From: an uncultured Pelagibacteraceae bacterium
Lineage (GTDB): Bacteria > Pseudomonadota > Alphaproteobacteria > Pelagibacterales > Pelagibacteraceae
Reading direction: 5' to 3'
Assembly (NCBI GenBank): GCA_902531885.1
Contig: CACAFZ010000004.1
Span: 1-40,642 of the forward strand
Length of the DNA: 40,642 nucleotides
The notes under the pieces are model-generated. The model ran no database searches. It worked only from the letters and a program-made list of their open reading frames with translations, and had not been told where the DNA came from. Each line of letters begins with the position of its first letter. The first letter of the stretch is position 1. Of the stretch, positions 25,002 to 33,531 are shown piece after piece. The position numbers and the translations under genes were made by a program.

Positions 25002-25547
25002 TTAAAAAATCATCTCTTCCACTTCTTCTTGAAGAGTAAAATCAACGTATTCTTCATTTGAAATATCTAAAAGTTCGTAAATTTCTCCATAGTCTTTATA
25101 CTTCGTATAATATATTACTCTACCGCCCGTGCTTAAATCTTGATGACCAACCCAATTGTCATCTTCTTCAACTATTTTTTCCATCTCACCAATATAATTT
25201 TTAACATATTCATATATTTTATTTTTTTTAATCTTTGGGTCCCAAGTTTCTAACTGGATACCTGCTACTTTTGAGTCATAAACAAATATACTAATTGATG
25301 TATTTTCTAGTCCCATTTTTGGACAGTATCGTTCCGTAAAGCTTCGAAATTTAAAAGTTGTTTCAAATTCCTCTGAGTCTTCATCATCTGATTCAATTAA
25401 TAGATCTTCTTGAATAAAATCTAAATAATTTGTTACTTTGTTAATTTTAGTACCTATTTCAATATTTAGCGCATCACATGCGTATGCTTGAATATTAGAA
25501 AGCAAACTAAAAAATAAAACTAAAAATATTTTTAAAAAGTTTTTCAT
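25002..25547 (-). CDS. unknown secreted protein in the minor-pilin operon
   Basis: The 181-residue protein has a clear signal peptide (MKNFLKIFLVLFFSLLSNIQAYA, cleavage near 23) and then a soluble acidic domain with Glu/Asp clusters (SDDEDSEEFETTF near 53-65). Two cysteines in the mature part, about residues 24 and 94, could form a disulphide. Predicted strands at SISIFVYDSKVAGIQLETWD and GRVIYYTKYKDYGEIYELLD suggest a small alpha/beta fold. I recognise no family. It lies between pilX and pilY1, 3 bp before pilY1, where other pilus loci go straight from pilX to pilY1, so it may stabilise or escort PilY1. That role is inferred from position only. Confidence 0.75.
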   Translation of the reverse strand: MKNFLKIFLVLFFSLLSNIQAYACDALNIEIGTKINKVTNYLDFIQEDLLIESDDEDSEEFETTFKFRSFTERYCPKMGLENTSISIFVYDSKVAGIQLETWDPKIKKNKIYEYVKNYIGEMEKIVEEDDNWVGHQDLSTGGRVIYYTKYKDYGEIYELLDISNEEYVDFTLQEEVEEMIF

Positions 25548-25602
25548 ATAATTTTTTTTTCAGTAAAATATTTCAATATATACATTAATTTCAACATTTT
25601 TT

Positions 25603-26400
25603 TTAACTTTCCAAAGTAACAATGGTTTCAAGAGGTATCAAAATTTCAATATTTCCGTTTTTTCGTAAGTAACCACAGCCATAGAGCTTGTATTGCGTAC
25701 CTTGTTTTTGTACATTTGTTGTAGTTTTTTTTAAACTAGAACCACTTCCTCTAAAAGCGACAGACCCTAAATTTACTGAAAAGTATTCAAAAAAATATTC
25801 GCTCATCCGCTCTCTTTCCTTTTCCATCTGTGCTTCGGTTGCTAAAGGGTCTACGACGGTGAAATTTGCTTCATCTAAAAGTGGAGAGATTATAAGATCA
25901 AGAAAACTTTGAGCTCTTTTATGTTTAACAACTTGAATGGTGTCTTTATTCACTATATTTTTAAAACTATTAAAACATTCCGTATCTGTATCTAATCCTG
26001 ATGCCGCTTGAGATACATTTTGTGGAATTGTTCTTCCATCTATATCTCTTGCTAAATTGCTGCCATCAGTTTTCGATACTTGAGAAGCTTGGAGTTGGGT
26101 AACATAGCTATTATGGGCTGCAACATTTTCATCTGTTACATCAATACTATCTCGCATAGGCACCCCTCCATCTTGATTTGGATCTAACCATTCTCCCATC
26201 ATAGTATTTATTATATCTTTTTCTGCCTCTAGTAATGCAGTTTCTGCAACATAAAAAGCTTGCTGGTATTCATCGCTTGTATTATTGCTTTGATGATCAC
26301 TTGAAGTAATAACTATCAAAGATCCTCCCAACAATGACATTACAAGAAGTAAAGTTAATGAAAGAATTAGAGCAAAACCTTTTTCATTTTTATTTTTCAT
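25603..26400 (-). CDS. pilX: minor pilin PilX
   Basis: The 265-residue protein has a prepilin leader MKNKNEKG followed by FALILSLTLLLVMSLLGGSL and then the conserved PilX segment DEYQQAFYVAETALLEAEKDI. Residue 5 of the mature protein is Leu rather than Glu, as is usual for PilX and its GspK-like relatives that prime the tip. The globular part has two cysteines at about 140 and 240. It starts 3 bp after pilW and ends 55 bp before the unknown secreted gene. It should join FimT, PilV and PilW in the priming complex that carries PilY1. Confidence 0.9.
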   Translation of the reverse strand: MKNKNEKGFALILSLTLLLVMSLLGGSLIVITSSDHQSNNTSDEYQQAFYVAETALLEAEKDIINTMMGEWLDPNQDGGVPMRDSIDVTDENVAAHNSYVTQLQASQVSKTDGSNLARDIDGRTIPQNVSQAASGLDTDTECFNSFKNIVNKDTIQVVKHKRAQSFLDLIISPLLDEANFTVVDPLATEAQMEKERERMSEYFFEYFSVNLGSVAFRGSGSSLKKTTTNVQKQGTQYKLYGCGYLRKNGNIEILIPLETIVTLES

Positions 26401-26403
26401 AAT

Positions 26404-27465
26404 TTAAATTCCTATATTTCTCGTAAAAACTGTTACAATTACAGAATCTCTTAAGTATCTATCTCTAAATGGTATTCCTCTTGCTCCAAAACCTTGAATG
26501 AGTTTTTTGCTGGCAAATCTAAAAAATTTTGATTTTGATCTAAATGTCAATCTTATATCTATTGCTCTTACTTTAATTATGTTTTGCTGATGTTCTTTAG
26601 TGTCAGATTTCACATTATCTAAAACTCTTCCATTTTCGTCAGTAGCAATAAATTCCATATCAACAACATGGTCACGAATTTTTTGTTCAACATAACACTC
26701 ATCGCAATCAGATACCCACTCTCCGTCGTTAGCAGGATCGGCACCTGGTGCAACCATGGTCTGTTGCCATTCCTCAACTGTTTTAAATATAGAATAATAG
26801 TGATCACGATTCTGATAATTATCGTCACCAATTTTTATGCCATCTGTTATAGCCAGCGCATAATAAGTAACTCTATATCTCTTATAAGGTTGATCATCGT
26901 GCTGATTAAAATCATCATAAACAATATGAATTTTATCACAACACTTAGTCAACATATCGGTAGTTCCATCGGCCTGTTTTGTATGTACCTCTTTAGAAGC
27001 TTTATATCCTAAATCGTCTCTCGGTAATGTTGGTATAGAATTTCCGTTTCTTGTGGCCTCTTTTGCTTTTTCATAACCCAGTTCATCTTTAATTATTATA
27101 ATAGCATCGTGGCTATCATGAACTTCTTGTTCTTCCGAATTAAAGTCTAAATAGGAGCTGGTAGGAATTGGCACGCCATCATCATTTGTTAATGTATTAG
27201 CGCCAAGAACATATTTAAATCCCGCCATTCTTATATCCCTAATTAACATTTCAACAATATCTCTTCCGGAACGACTAATTTTGGCTTTATTTGTTACTTG
27301 GGAGTAGCTTTGGTTTACAACAGTATAAGTTGTGTACATTGCTCCCATAATAATAGTGGAAATGACTACCCCTATAAGCATTTCAATTAAGGTTATTCCA
27401 GAAATATATTTTTTTGAATTAGTTGGGAGTGCCAACTGGACCCCCTCCGCCATCTTCAAGATCAA
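26404..27465 (-). CDS. pilW: minor pilin PilW
   Basis: The 353-residue reading from ATG at 27465 has a long leader of 23 residues ending KKYISG, then ITLIEMLIGVVISTIIMGAMY with Glu at mature position 5. Initiation from ATG at 27453 or a TTG at 27432 would give a leader of 19 or 12 residues; the true start is not clear. The reading overlaps pilV by 47 bases, so translation is coupled. The body shows the PilW-type pattern GRDIVEMLIRDIRMAGF after the helix. Cysteines cluster at about 172-173 and 252-255. As the largest minor pilin of the set it is expected to sit near the tip with PilV, PilX and PilY1. Confidence 0.88.
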   Translation of the reverse strand: MILKMAEGVQLALPTNSKKYISGITLIEMLIGVVISTIIMGAMYTTYTVVNQSYSQVTNKAKISRSGRDIVEMLIRDIRMAGFKYVLGANTLTNDDGVPIPTSSYLDFNSEEQEVHDSHDAIIIIKDELGYEKAKEATRNGNSIPTLPRDDLGYKASKEVHTKQADGTTDMLTKCCDKIHIVYDDFNQHDDQPYKRYRVTYYALAITDGIKIGDDNYQNRDHYYSIFKTVEEWQQTMVAPGADPANDGEWVSDCDECYVEQKIRDHVVDMEFIATDENGRVLDNVKSDTKEHQQNIIKVRAIDIRLTFRSKSKFFRFASKKLIQGFGARGIPFRDRYLRDSVIVTVFTRNIGI

Positions 27466-28084
27466 ATGACTTTAATTTATAATCAGCCTGAAAATATAAA
27501 TACTTTCTTTTTTTTCCATCATTTATATTTATTTGAACCCTGCCAAGATACAAACCTTCATCTGTTATGTTGGTGTTATTAAATAAACACTCAGCCCACG
27601 CACATATTTTAAAAATTCTTAATGTTTTTACATCTCTGTCGCTTTTACATTTAACAAAGTTATTGTCTTGAAAGACAGATTCCCATTTTCTATTTTTTAT
27701 TCCTCTGATTCTTTCAGTAGCTGCTATAGTTCCAACTTTTCCATAAATAGTACTTACTTCGGTGCCAGCAGCATCAACATTGAGATTAGCGTCTCCACCA
27801 ACTATTGCTCGTGGCTTACAATTAGTAATATCGCCATTAAATCCTCCTTCACCAACAAGTTCATCAGCAAGCTTATTTCCAGTTAGTGTATTTGAATCTC
27901 TGTGTCCAATTATATCTTCAGCAATCATGCTTACTATATAATTTGCTTTAGTTCTTTCACCTGAAGTATCGATTGAAGTAACTGCAAAAGAAGTCATTTG
28001 TAATACTGCTACAAATCCTATGCCTACGATTACTGTAGCCACAAGAGCTTCAATTATAGACAGTCCAAAAATTTTTTTATTCAT
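27419..28084 (-). CDS. pilV: minor pilin PilV
   Basis: I choose the ATG at 28084, 4 bp after the fimT stop, because it gives a short leader MNKKIFG followed by LSIIEALVATVIVGIGFVAVLQ with Glu12 at mature position 5. A longer frame from 28150 would put 29 residues before the cleavage site, within fimT. The mature body (about 215 residues) contains the PilV-like pattern NYIVSMIAEDIIGHRD, a cysteine set near 91, 146, 160 and 165, and a Gly-rich end (GGGGPVGTPN). It overlaps the pilW start. Confidence 0.88.
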   Translation of the reverse strand: MNKKIFGLSIIEALVATVIVGIGFVAVLQMTSFAVTSIDTSGERTKANYIVSMIAEDIIGHRDSNTLTGNKLADELVGEGGFNGDITNCKPRAIVGGDANLNVDAAGTEVSTIYGKVGTIAATERIRGIKNRKWESVFQDNNFVKCKSDRDVKTLRIFKICAWAECLFNNTNITDEGLYLGRVQININDGKKRKYLYFQADYKLKSFDLEDGGGGPVGTPN

Positions 28085-28088
28085 ATTT

Positions 28089-28814
28089 TTAATATTGTTG
28101 TAATACCCAAGCTCCTGCTTTGGTAGCAGTAGCATTTCTCCATTTATCAACAGTTATTTCTCCAAATCTTGTCCAATTAACTTGATGTACAAGCTCTTCA
28201 TCACCTCCTGGGCCAAATGGAGAAGTGCCTGTAATTGAACATTTCAGAACTTCTCCGGTTTTTTTGCATAAAGTTAAATAAATTTCACCGTCTAAACCAT
28301 TATCTCCGTTATGATACTTTCCAGTTTTAGAAAAACATATAGCGTGTACGCCATTTTCAAGATCAGTAGTAGTCTTTGTTAATGTTATCTGATTGACTTC
28401 AACTCTATCAACATCTATTCCTCCAATATGATTCCAGTAAGGCTTAGCGCCACCACCATCTCCTAAATCTACTGTGTTTGTTGTTTGACATCTGTTTGCT
28501 CTGTTTTGTCCCCACCAGTCTGAATTTATTAAAGATGAAAAATTCGAAGTTTGCATTCCCTTGGAAGTTAATGTTATTGACTCAGCAACTACATTAACTT
28601 CAACCTGAACATACGAGTACTGACCTCTTTGGACTTGTGCGTTAATTTGTTGAAATAAACTTGCAGTTTTTTGCACTTCGTCTTTTATAACTCTAGTTGA
28701 TCGCCAATCGCTAATGCTAGGATATGAAAAACCGCTAATAACTCCGATGATTGCAATCACTATTAATACTTCTAAGAGTGTAATACCTTTAATGTTCTTT
28801 TCCAGCTGATGCAT
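28089..28814 (-). CDS. fimT: FimT/GspH-type minor pilin
   Basis: The 241-residue protein starts MHQLEKNIKG, cleaved before Ile11, then ITLLEVLIVIAIIGVISGFS with Glu15 at mature position 5. The stretch YPSISDWRSTRVIKDEVQKTASLFQQI is the usual start of a GspH/FimT body. FimT proteins prime pilus assembly and in some competent bacteria bind DNA at the tip; the sequence does not show which applies here. The gene overlaps the end of pilT by 26 bases, so the retraction motor and the minor pilins share a message. Two cysteines near 102 and 155 and one more at about 185 lie in the globular part. Confidence 0.88.
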   Translation of the reverse strand: MHQLEKNIKGITLLEVLIVIAIIGVISGFSYPSISDWRSTRVIKDEVQKTASLFQQINAQVQRGQYSYVQVEVNVVAESITLTSKGMQTSNFSSLINSDWWGQNRANRCQTTNTVDLGDGGGAKPYWNHIGGIDVDRVEVNQITLTKTTTDLENGVHAICFSKTGKYHNGDNGLDGEIYLTLCKKTGEVLKCSITGTSPFGPGGDEELVHQVNWTRFGEITVDKWRNATATKAGAWVLQQY

Positions 28815-29802
28815 CTATTTTTCCTGCTTTCACTAGTTCTTCTAATGACTTTGTCATGGTTATCATTCCATCTTTAACTGCAGTTTGCATGATGCTCGGA
28901 ATTTGATGAATTTTAGATTCTCTAATTAAGTTTTGAATAGGAGCAGTACACTTCATCACCTCGAAAGCACCCACACGACCTTGGCCATCTTTTGTTTTTA
29001 ACAATCTTTGTGTCACTACCATTTTTAAAGATGTAGAAATTTGTGCACGTATCTGTGCTTGTTGTTCCGGTGGAAATACGTCTATAATTCTGTTTATCGT
29101 ACTTGGTGCACCACTTGTATGCAGCGTTCCAAAAACTAAGTGTCCTGTTTCAGCAGCAGTTAATGCGAGTCCAACGGTTTCTAAATCTCTCATCTCTCCA
29201 ACAAGTATTACATCTGGGTCTTCTCTTAGTGCAGCCTTCAGTGCACTTGCAAAATTCATTGTTTGTTTCCCAACTTCTCTATGAGAGACAATGCTTTTTA
29301 TATCTTTATGTATAAACTCAACTGGGTCTTCAACAGTAATTATGTTTGAAGTTCTAGTTTTATTAATCTCATTAACTATTGCTGCAAGTGTTGTCGATTT
29401 TCCTGAACCTGTTGGTCCTGTTACCAAAACTAATCCTTTGTGCATATCAATAATATCATAAAGTACTTGCGGTAAATCAAATTGTGCCATTTCAGGCATT
29501 ACAGTTTCTACTCTTCTAAGTACGGCAGCTGGACCATTAATAGTTTTATAAAAATTAGCTCTAAATCTTAATCCACTTAAAGTTACAGAAGAATCCAATT
29601 CATGTGTTTCTTGAAACCTTTTAGTCTCAACCTCATTACAGTTACTAGCCATAAGATCCATAAGATCTTGTGCCTTAACAATAACTTCTTTTACCTTATA
29701 GATTTCACCAGTTTGTCTATAACCGAGTGGTGATCCAGATCTAATGTGAAAATCTGAAATTTTTTTATTATTTTTTGCTAATTCTTCTAATTTTTCAAAC
29801 AT
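28789..29802 (-). CDS. pilT: type IV pilus retraction ATPase PilT
   Basis: The 337-residue protein has standard PilT length. A PAS-like N-terminal domain covers 1-100, with Walker A GPTGSGKST at 129-137, the Asp box TVEDPVEF at 156-163, Walker B DVILVGEMRD at 197-206 and the His box around GHLVFGTLHTSGAPS. Near the C-terminus APIQNLIRES is the PilT-specific AIRNLIRE-like motif. Zinc cysteines of the extension type are absent. PilT depolymerises pili and drives twitching or DNA uptake. It opens the minor-pilin operon, a -10-like TATAAT lies upstream, and rodA ends 119 bp before it on the same strand. Confidence 0.96.
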   Translation of the reverse strand: MFEKLEELAKNNKKISDFHIRSGSPLGYRQTGEIYKVKEVIVKAQDLMDLMASNCNEVETKRFQETHELDSSVTLSGLRFRANFYKTINGPAAVLRRVETVMPEMAQFDLPQVLYDIIDMHKGLVLVTGPTGSGKSTTLAAIVNEINKTRTSNIITVEDPVEFIHKDIKSIVSHREVGKQTMNFASALKAALREDPDVILVGEMRDLETVGLALTAAETGHLVFGTLHTSGAPSTINRIIDVFPPEQQAQIRAQISTSLKMVVTQRLLKTKDGQGRVGAFEVMKCTAPIQNLIRESKIHQIPSIMQTAVKDGMITMTKSLEELVKAGKIDASAGKEH

Positions 29803-29842
29803 AAAAATTTTACTATATAATAATAAAAAACATCAAATAACA

Positions 29843-29863
29843 AAGTTTAAACTTCGAATTATA
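29843..29863 (-). promoter_or_regulatory. -10 box and start-site palindrome upstream of pilT
   Basis: On the minus strand TATAAT at 29863-29858 is preceded by GGG; no convincing -35 is seen 16-18 bases upstream. A perfect 12-base palindrome AAGTTTAAACTT at 29843-29854 falls on the expected transcription start near 29851. A repressor could act there, but the palindrome is AT-rich and short. Confidence 0.4.
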
Positions 29864-29920
29864 CCCAAAATAGTTAAAAAAAATTGAGCATTTTCACTAA
29901 TTTTACGCCGAAATAAAAGC

Positions 29921-31045
29921 CTATGAAATTAATTGTCTTTGATAAATATTGGAACTCATAACTATACTAAAACCAATCATAGTGGCTAACATTGATGATC
30001 CTCCATAGGACATAATTGGTAGAGGAGAGCCCACAATTGGTAACAGTCCTAAAACCATACACATGTTTACAGAAACATATATAAAAATTGCCGAAGCAAA
30101 ACCAAAACAAAAAAGTCTACCAAAAAAACTTCTTGATTGGTAACCTATTCTTATAATTCTAAATATCATTATAGCATAGATTATTAACAGTATTAATGAA
30201 CCGATAAATCCAAACTCTTCAGAAAATAAAGTAAATATAAAGTCTGTATGTTTCTCAGGTAAAAATTCTAAATATCCTTGAGTTCCTTTTAAAAATCCTT
30301 TTCCAAATAATCCGCCAGATCCAACAGCTATTTTCGATTGTATTATTTGATATCCGGCTCCAAGTGGATCTTTGTCAGGGTTAAAGAAAGTTAGTATTCT
30401 TAATTTTTGGTAAGGTTTTAAAAAAGAAATGACAAAAGGTGCTGAAATAATAAATACTAAACTAGAATATACAAAATATTTTATATTTACTCCTGCAAGC
30501 CATAAAACCATTAAACCACTTAAAGCAATTAATATTGAAGTACCTAGATCCGGTTGAGCAATTACTAAAAAAATTGGAATAATTAATATCACCATAGGAA
30601 TAGCTAAGAGTGTAATTTTATTAACGTTGTTAATTTGTATTCGGTGATAATATTTTGCAAAACATACAATTATTGCAATTTTCATTAATTCAGAAGGTTG
30701 TAAATTTATAAAATATAAATTAATCCATCTCTGTGAACCTTGGGCAGTCACTCCATAAAAAGAGGCTCCTATTAGTAATAACAAAACAATTAAATAAAAT
30801 ATATATCCCGTAGCGTGCCAAAATTTTATATTAACAAAAGACAAGACAATCATTAGAGAGAAAAAAAGAAAAAATCTTAATATGTGATTTTTAGTATGAT
30901 AAAGCACATCTCCGCCGTCTGTAGAATACATTGCAAAAATACTTATAAATCCAATAATTAAAATACATAACAATAATATAAAATCAATTGATCTTAATTT
31001 TTGAAAAAATGTTAATTGATTTGAATAGTGAAATTGTTGAAACAT
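29921..31045 (-). CDS. rodA: rod-shape SEDS glycosyltransferase RodA
   Basis: The 374-residue polytopic protein has about ten helices. The SEDS signature FLPEKHTDFIF (261-271) carries the catalytic aspartate Asp268 and is followed by FSEEFGFIGS. Near the end GSPLPIMSYGGSSML is the second hallmark. RodA polymerises lipid II into glycan strands along the side wall, working with the transpeptidase encoded next to it. Its ATG overlaps the mrdA stop (TAATG). It is the last gene of the mreB-mreC-mreD-mrdA-rodA block. Confidence 0.97.
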   Translation of the reverse strand: MFQQFHYSNQLTFFQKLRSIDFILLLCILIIGFISIFAMYSTDGGDVLYHTKNHILRFFLFFSLMIVLSFVNIKFWHATGYIFYLIVLLLLIGASFYGVTAQGSQRWINLYFINLQPSELMKIAIIVCFAKYYHRIQINNVNKITLLAIPMVILIIPIFLVIAQPDLGTSILIALSGLMVLWLAGVNIKYFVYSSLVFIISAPFVISFLKPYQKLRILTFFNPDKDPLGAGYQIIQSKIAVGSGGLFGKGFLKGTQGYLEFLPEKHTDFIFTLFSEEFGFIGSLILLIIYAIMIFRIIRIGYQSRSFFGRLFCFGFASAIFIYVSVNMCMVLGLLPIVGSPLPIMSYGGSSMLATMIGFSIVMSSNIYQRQLIS

Positions 31046-33015
31046 TAAATTTTTACACCTTTTTGTTTAGTAGATTTTTCTCTTAGTTCGTGTCTATCAA
31101 TTATTAGTTTAAATAATTTTTTTGCAATGGGTGCAGCAGCCTTACTTCCTGATCCGCCATGCTCAACAAGTACACTTAAGGCATACCTTGGCTCTTTGTA
31201 TGGACCGAATGCAACGTACCATGCATGATCTCTATCTTTGTAAGGAATTTGAGAAGTTTCTAAATCTAGTTTTCTTTCCTCCTCTGTAATTCTTTTGACC
31301 TGAGAAGTTCCAGTTTTTCCTGCAAATTGATATTTTGGATCATCAATTCTTGAACCATAAGATGTTCCATAAACTTCATTCGTTGATCTAAACATTGCAT
31401 CCAAAACAAACTTTATATTTTCAGGATTTCTAACAAGAGATCTGTGCAAATTTGATTTTCTTTTTAAAAAATCGCCAGTCATATTAAACAATGTATCTTT
31501 TCTATCCTTAATTTCATTTCTTGATTGAAGCATTATTTTTCTTATTTCTTCAGCACTTTCTTGGTTTTTGTTTATTGTAATCCTTGGATATATTTTATAT
31601 CCACCATTTGCTAACTGAGCAGTCATTAAACATAATTGTAGAGGATTTGTTTGTATGTAGCCTTGACCTATGCCAGTAATAAATGTCTCTCCTAAATACC
31701 AGTTTTGACCAATATTTTTTTTCTTCCATTCGGTAGAAGGAACAACGCCTTTTTTTTCATTTGGAAAATATTTTCCGAGAACTTTTTTTCCTAATCCAAA
31801 TTTAGTTGCAGTTTCGTTTAATCTATCTACCCCCAGCAATCTTGCAACTTCATAGAAATAAATATCACAAGATTGTTTAATTGCATTTTTTAATGTCATA
31901 TATCCGTGACCCTTTTCTTTCCAGCAGTGATAGGTATGTCCGTACATTTCAACTTTACCTCTACATCTAACTTGCATATTAGTTCTTAATACATCGTTTT
32001 CTAAAGCAGATAATGCAACTATCGGCTTTATTGTAGAGCCAGGAGCATATAGTCCTGACAATGTTTTATTTAATAAAGGTTTAAGTGGATCTTTCTTAAT
32101 TTCATTCCATTTTTGTAAATCAACTCCATATAAAAATAAATTAGGATCAAATGAAGGAGAAGAGTTCATAGCGATGATTTCACCTGTGTAAATATCCATT
32201 ACACTTATTGAGCCAGCTTTATCCTTTAGCAACTCTTGTGTAAGTTTTTGTATTTCACTATCAACTGTTAATTTTATTGTTTTACCTTCTTCACCTTCAA
32301 CATGATCAATTTGGTTAATTCTTTTTCCATAGGCATTTACCTCGTATCTTTGGATACTATTTGTTCCAATTAACTCTTTTTCAAAATTTTTTTCTAAACC
32401 AGACTTTCCAACTCTTAAACCGGGAACATTTCGTTGTTTTATTGTTTCGCTACTATTTAGGTCTTCTCTACTTACTTGAGCAACATATCCCAAAATATGT
32501 GTATAGCTTTCACTATAAGGATAGCTTCGTCCAATAGTTATAACAGGCTTTGCACCAGCCAAATCATGGAGATAATAATTTATTTTAGAAAACTCTTCCC
32601 AGCTCAAATTTTCTGATACAATTAAAGTTTCCCATGGTTTTTGATTATTTTTTTTCTTAATTAGTTTAGCTAGTTTAGTATTATCAAATCCAAGAATATC
32701 TCTTAATCTAATCATAAGATATCTAAAGTCTTCAACTTGTTCTGGAATAACGTGTAATTGATAAACTTCTAAATTTCCTGCTATTGTATTACCAAAGTAA
32801 TCCAAAAATTTACCTCTGACTGGCGGCAATCTAGATTCTCTTAGTCTATTTTTATCAGAAAGAGTTAAATACTTTTTATTATCACTAATTTGTAAAGAGA
32901 AAAGTCTTCCAACAATACCTGTAAATACAGCTGCTTTCGCTAAAGAGAAAATGAACATTCTTCTGTTTATTGTGCTTAACTTTCTAAAAACTGTATTACT
33001 TCCTTCATTAATCAT
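31045..33015 (-). CDS. mrdA: penicillin-binding protein 2 (elongasome transpeptidase)
   Basis: I choose the ATG at 33015, which gives 656 residues and overlaps the mreD stop by eight bases. A longer frame to 33129 would run through mreD and lacks the normal start. After the cytoplasmic tip a membrane helix lies at about 20-42 (FIFSLAKAAVFTGIVGRLFS). A pedestal follows, then the transpeptidase with APGSTIKP (Ser327, Lys330), the SCD motif (Ser382) of PBP2 and KTGT at about 567-570. It crosslinks the glycan made by RodA. All three catalytic motifs are present. Confidence 0.96.
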   Translation of the reverse strand: MINEGSNTVFRKLSTINRRMFIFSLAKAAVFTGIVGRLFSLQISDNKKYLTLSDKNRLRESRLPPVRGKFLDYFGNTIAGNLEVYQLHVIPEQVEDFRYLMIRLRDILGFDNTKLAKLIKKKNNQKPWETLIVSENLSWEEFSKINYYLHDLAGAKPVITIGRSYPYSESYTHILGYVAQVSREDLNSSETIKQRNVPGLRVGKSGLEKNFEKELIGTNSIQRYEVNAYGKRINQIDHVEGEEGKTIKLTVDSEIQKLTQELLKDKAGSISVMDIYTGEIIAMNSSPSFDPNLFLYGVDLQKWNEIKKDPLKPLLNKTLSGLYAPGSTIKPIVALSALENDVLRTNMQVRCRGKVEMYGHTYHCWKEKGHGYMTLKNAIKQSCDIYFYEVARLLGVDRLNETATKFGLGKKVLGKYFPNEKKGVVPSTEWKKKNIGQNWYLGETFITGIGQGYIQTNPLQLCLMTAQLANGGYKIYPRITINKNQESAEEIRKIMLQSRNEIKDRKDTLFNMTGDFLKRKSNLHRSLVRNPENIKFVLDAMFRSTNEVYGTSYGSRIDDPKYQFAGKTGTSQVKRITEEERKLDLETSQIPYKDRDHAWYVAFGPYKEPRYALSVLVEHGGSGSKAAAPIAKKLFKLIIDRHELREKSTKQKGVKI

Positions 33016-33529
33016 TGGCTTGACCTCTAAAGAATAATTTTTGATATCCTTCAAAAATATATGAAAAAATATAATATAAAATAAATGTAAATAAAATATT
33101 TGCTGCAATTTCGTAGTAATTAACTTCAATTGAAAAAAATGTAATTAACATTAAATAATTTATTGCCGTAACAACTAATATTGTGAAAAGAAAAAATAAC
33201 CATTCATTAAATAAATTTGATCTTAAAGTAATGTTTCTTAAATAAGCTGCAAAACCACATATTAATAAATATGTTAATCCACTTACTCCTAAAGGAAATC
33301 CTATGACTACATCGTTAAACAATCCAGCAATAAATATATAACCATAACTTAAAGTTTGAATTCTTTTTAAACTCCAATAGTAAATTAATATGAATGGAAA
33401 ATTAAATGAAAAATACTTATAATCAAAATAGTTTAGATCAAACTCATTCATCACAGATATATATAGCAATATTAATGGCCCAAAATTAAAGATTTTTTTA
33501 AATATCGACGTTTTATTCTGAATAGCCAT
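33008..33529 (-). CDS. mreD: rod-shape determining membrane protein MreD
   Basis: The 173-residue protein consists of five to six hydrophobic helices with few charged residues, the expected form of MreD. The segment GLFNDVVIGFPLGVSGLTYLLI near the middle is the family's best conserved stretch. It starts 2 bp after mreC and ends inside mrdA, which matches the usual mreBCD-mrdA order. It links MreC to the synthetic enzymes in the inner membrane. The assignment leans on position because MreD sequences diverge strongly. Confidence 0.9.
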   Translation of the reverse strand: MAIQNKTSIFKKIFNFGPLILLYISVMNEFDLNYFDYKYFSFNFPFILIYYWSLKRIQTLSYGYIFIAGLFNDVVIGFPLGVSGLTYLLICGFAAYLRNITLRSNLFNEWLFFLFTILVVTAINYLMLITFFSIEVNYYEIAANILFTFILYYIFSYIFEGYQKLFFRGQAND

Positions 33530-33531
33530 GC

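Noticed and set aside
28085..28150. 22-residue extension of pilV
   Set aside because: It places too long a leader before the cleavage site and lies inside fimT; ATG 28084 is 4 bp after the fimT stop.
33016..33129. N-terminal extension of mrdA
   Set aside because: It would lie within mreD, and the ATG at 33015 gives the normal PBP2 start with basic tip and helix.
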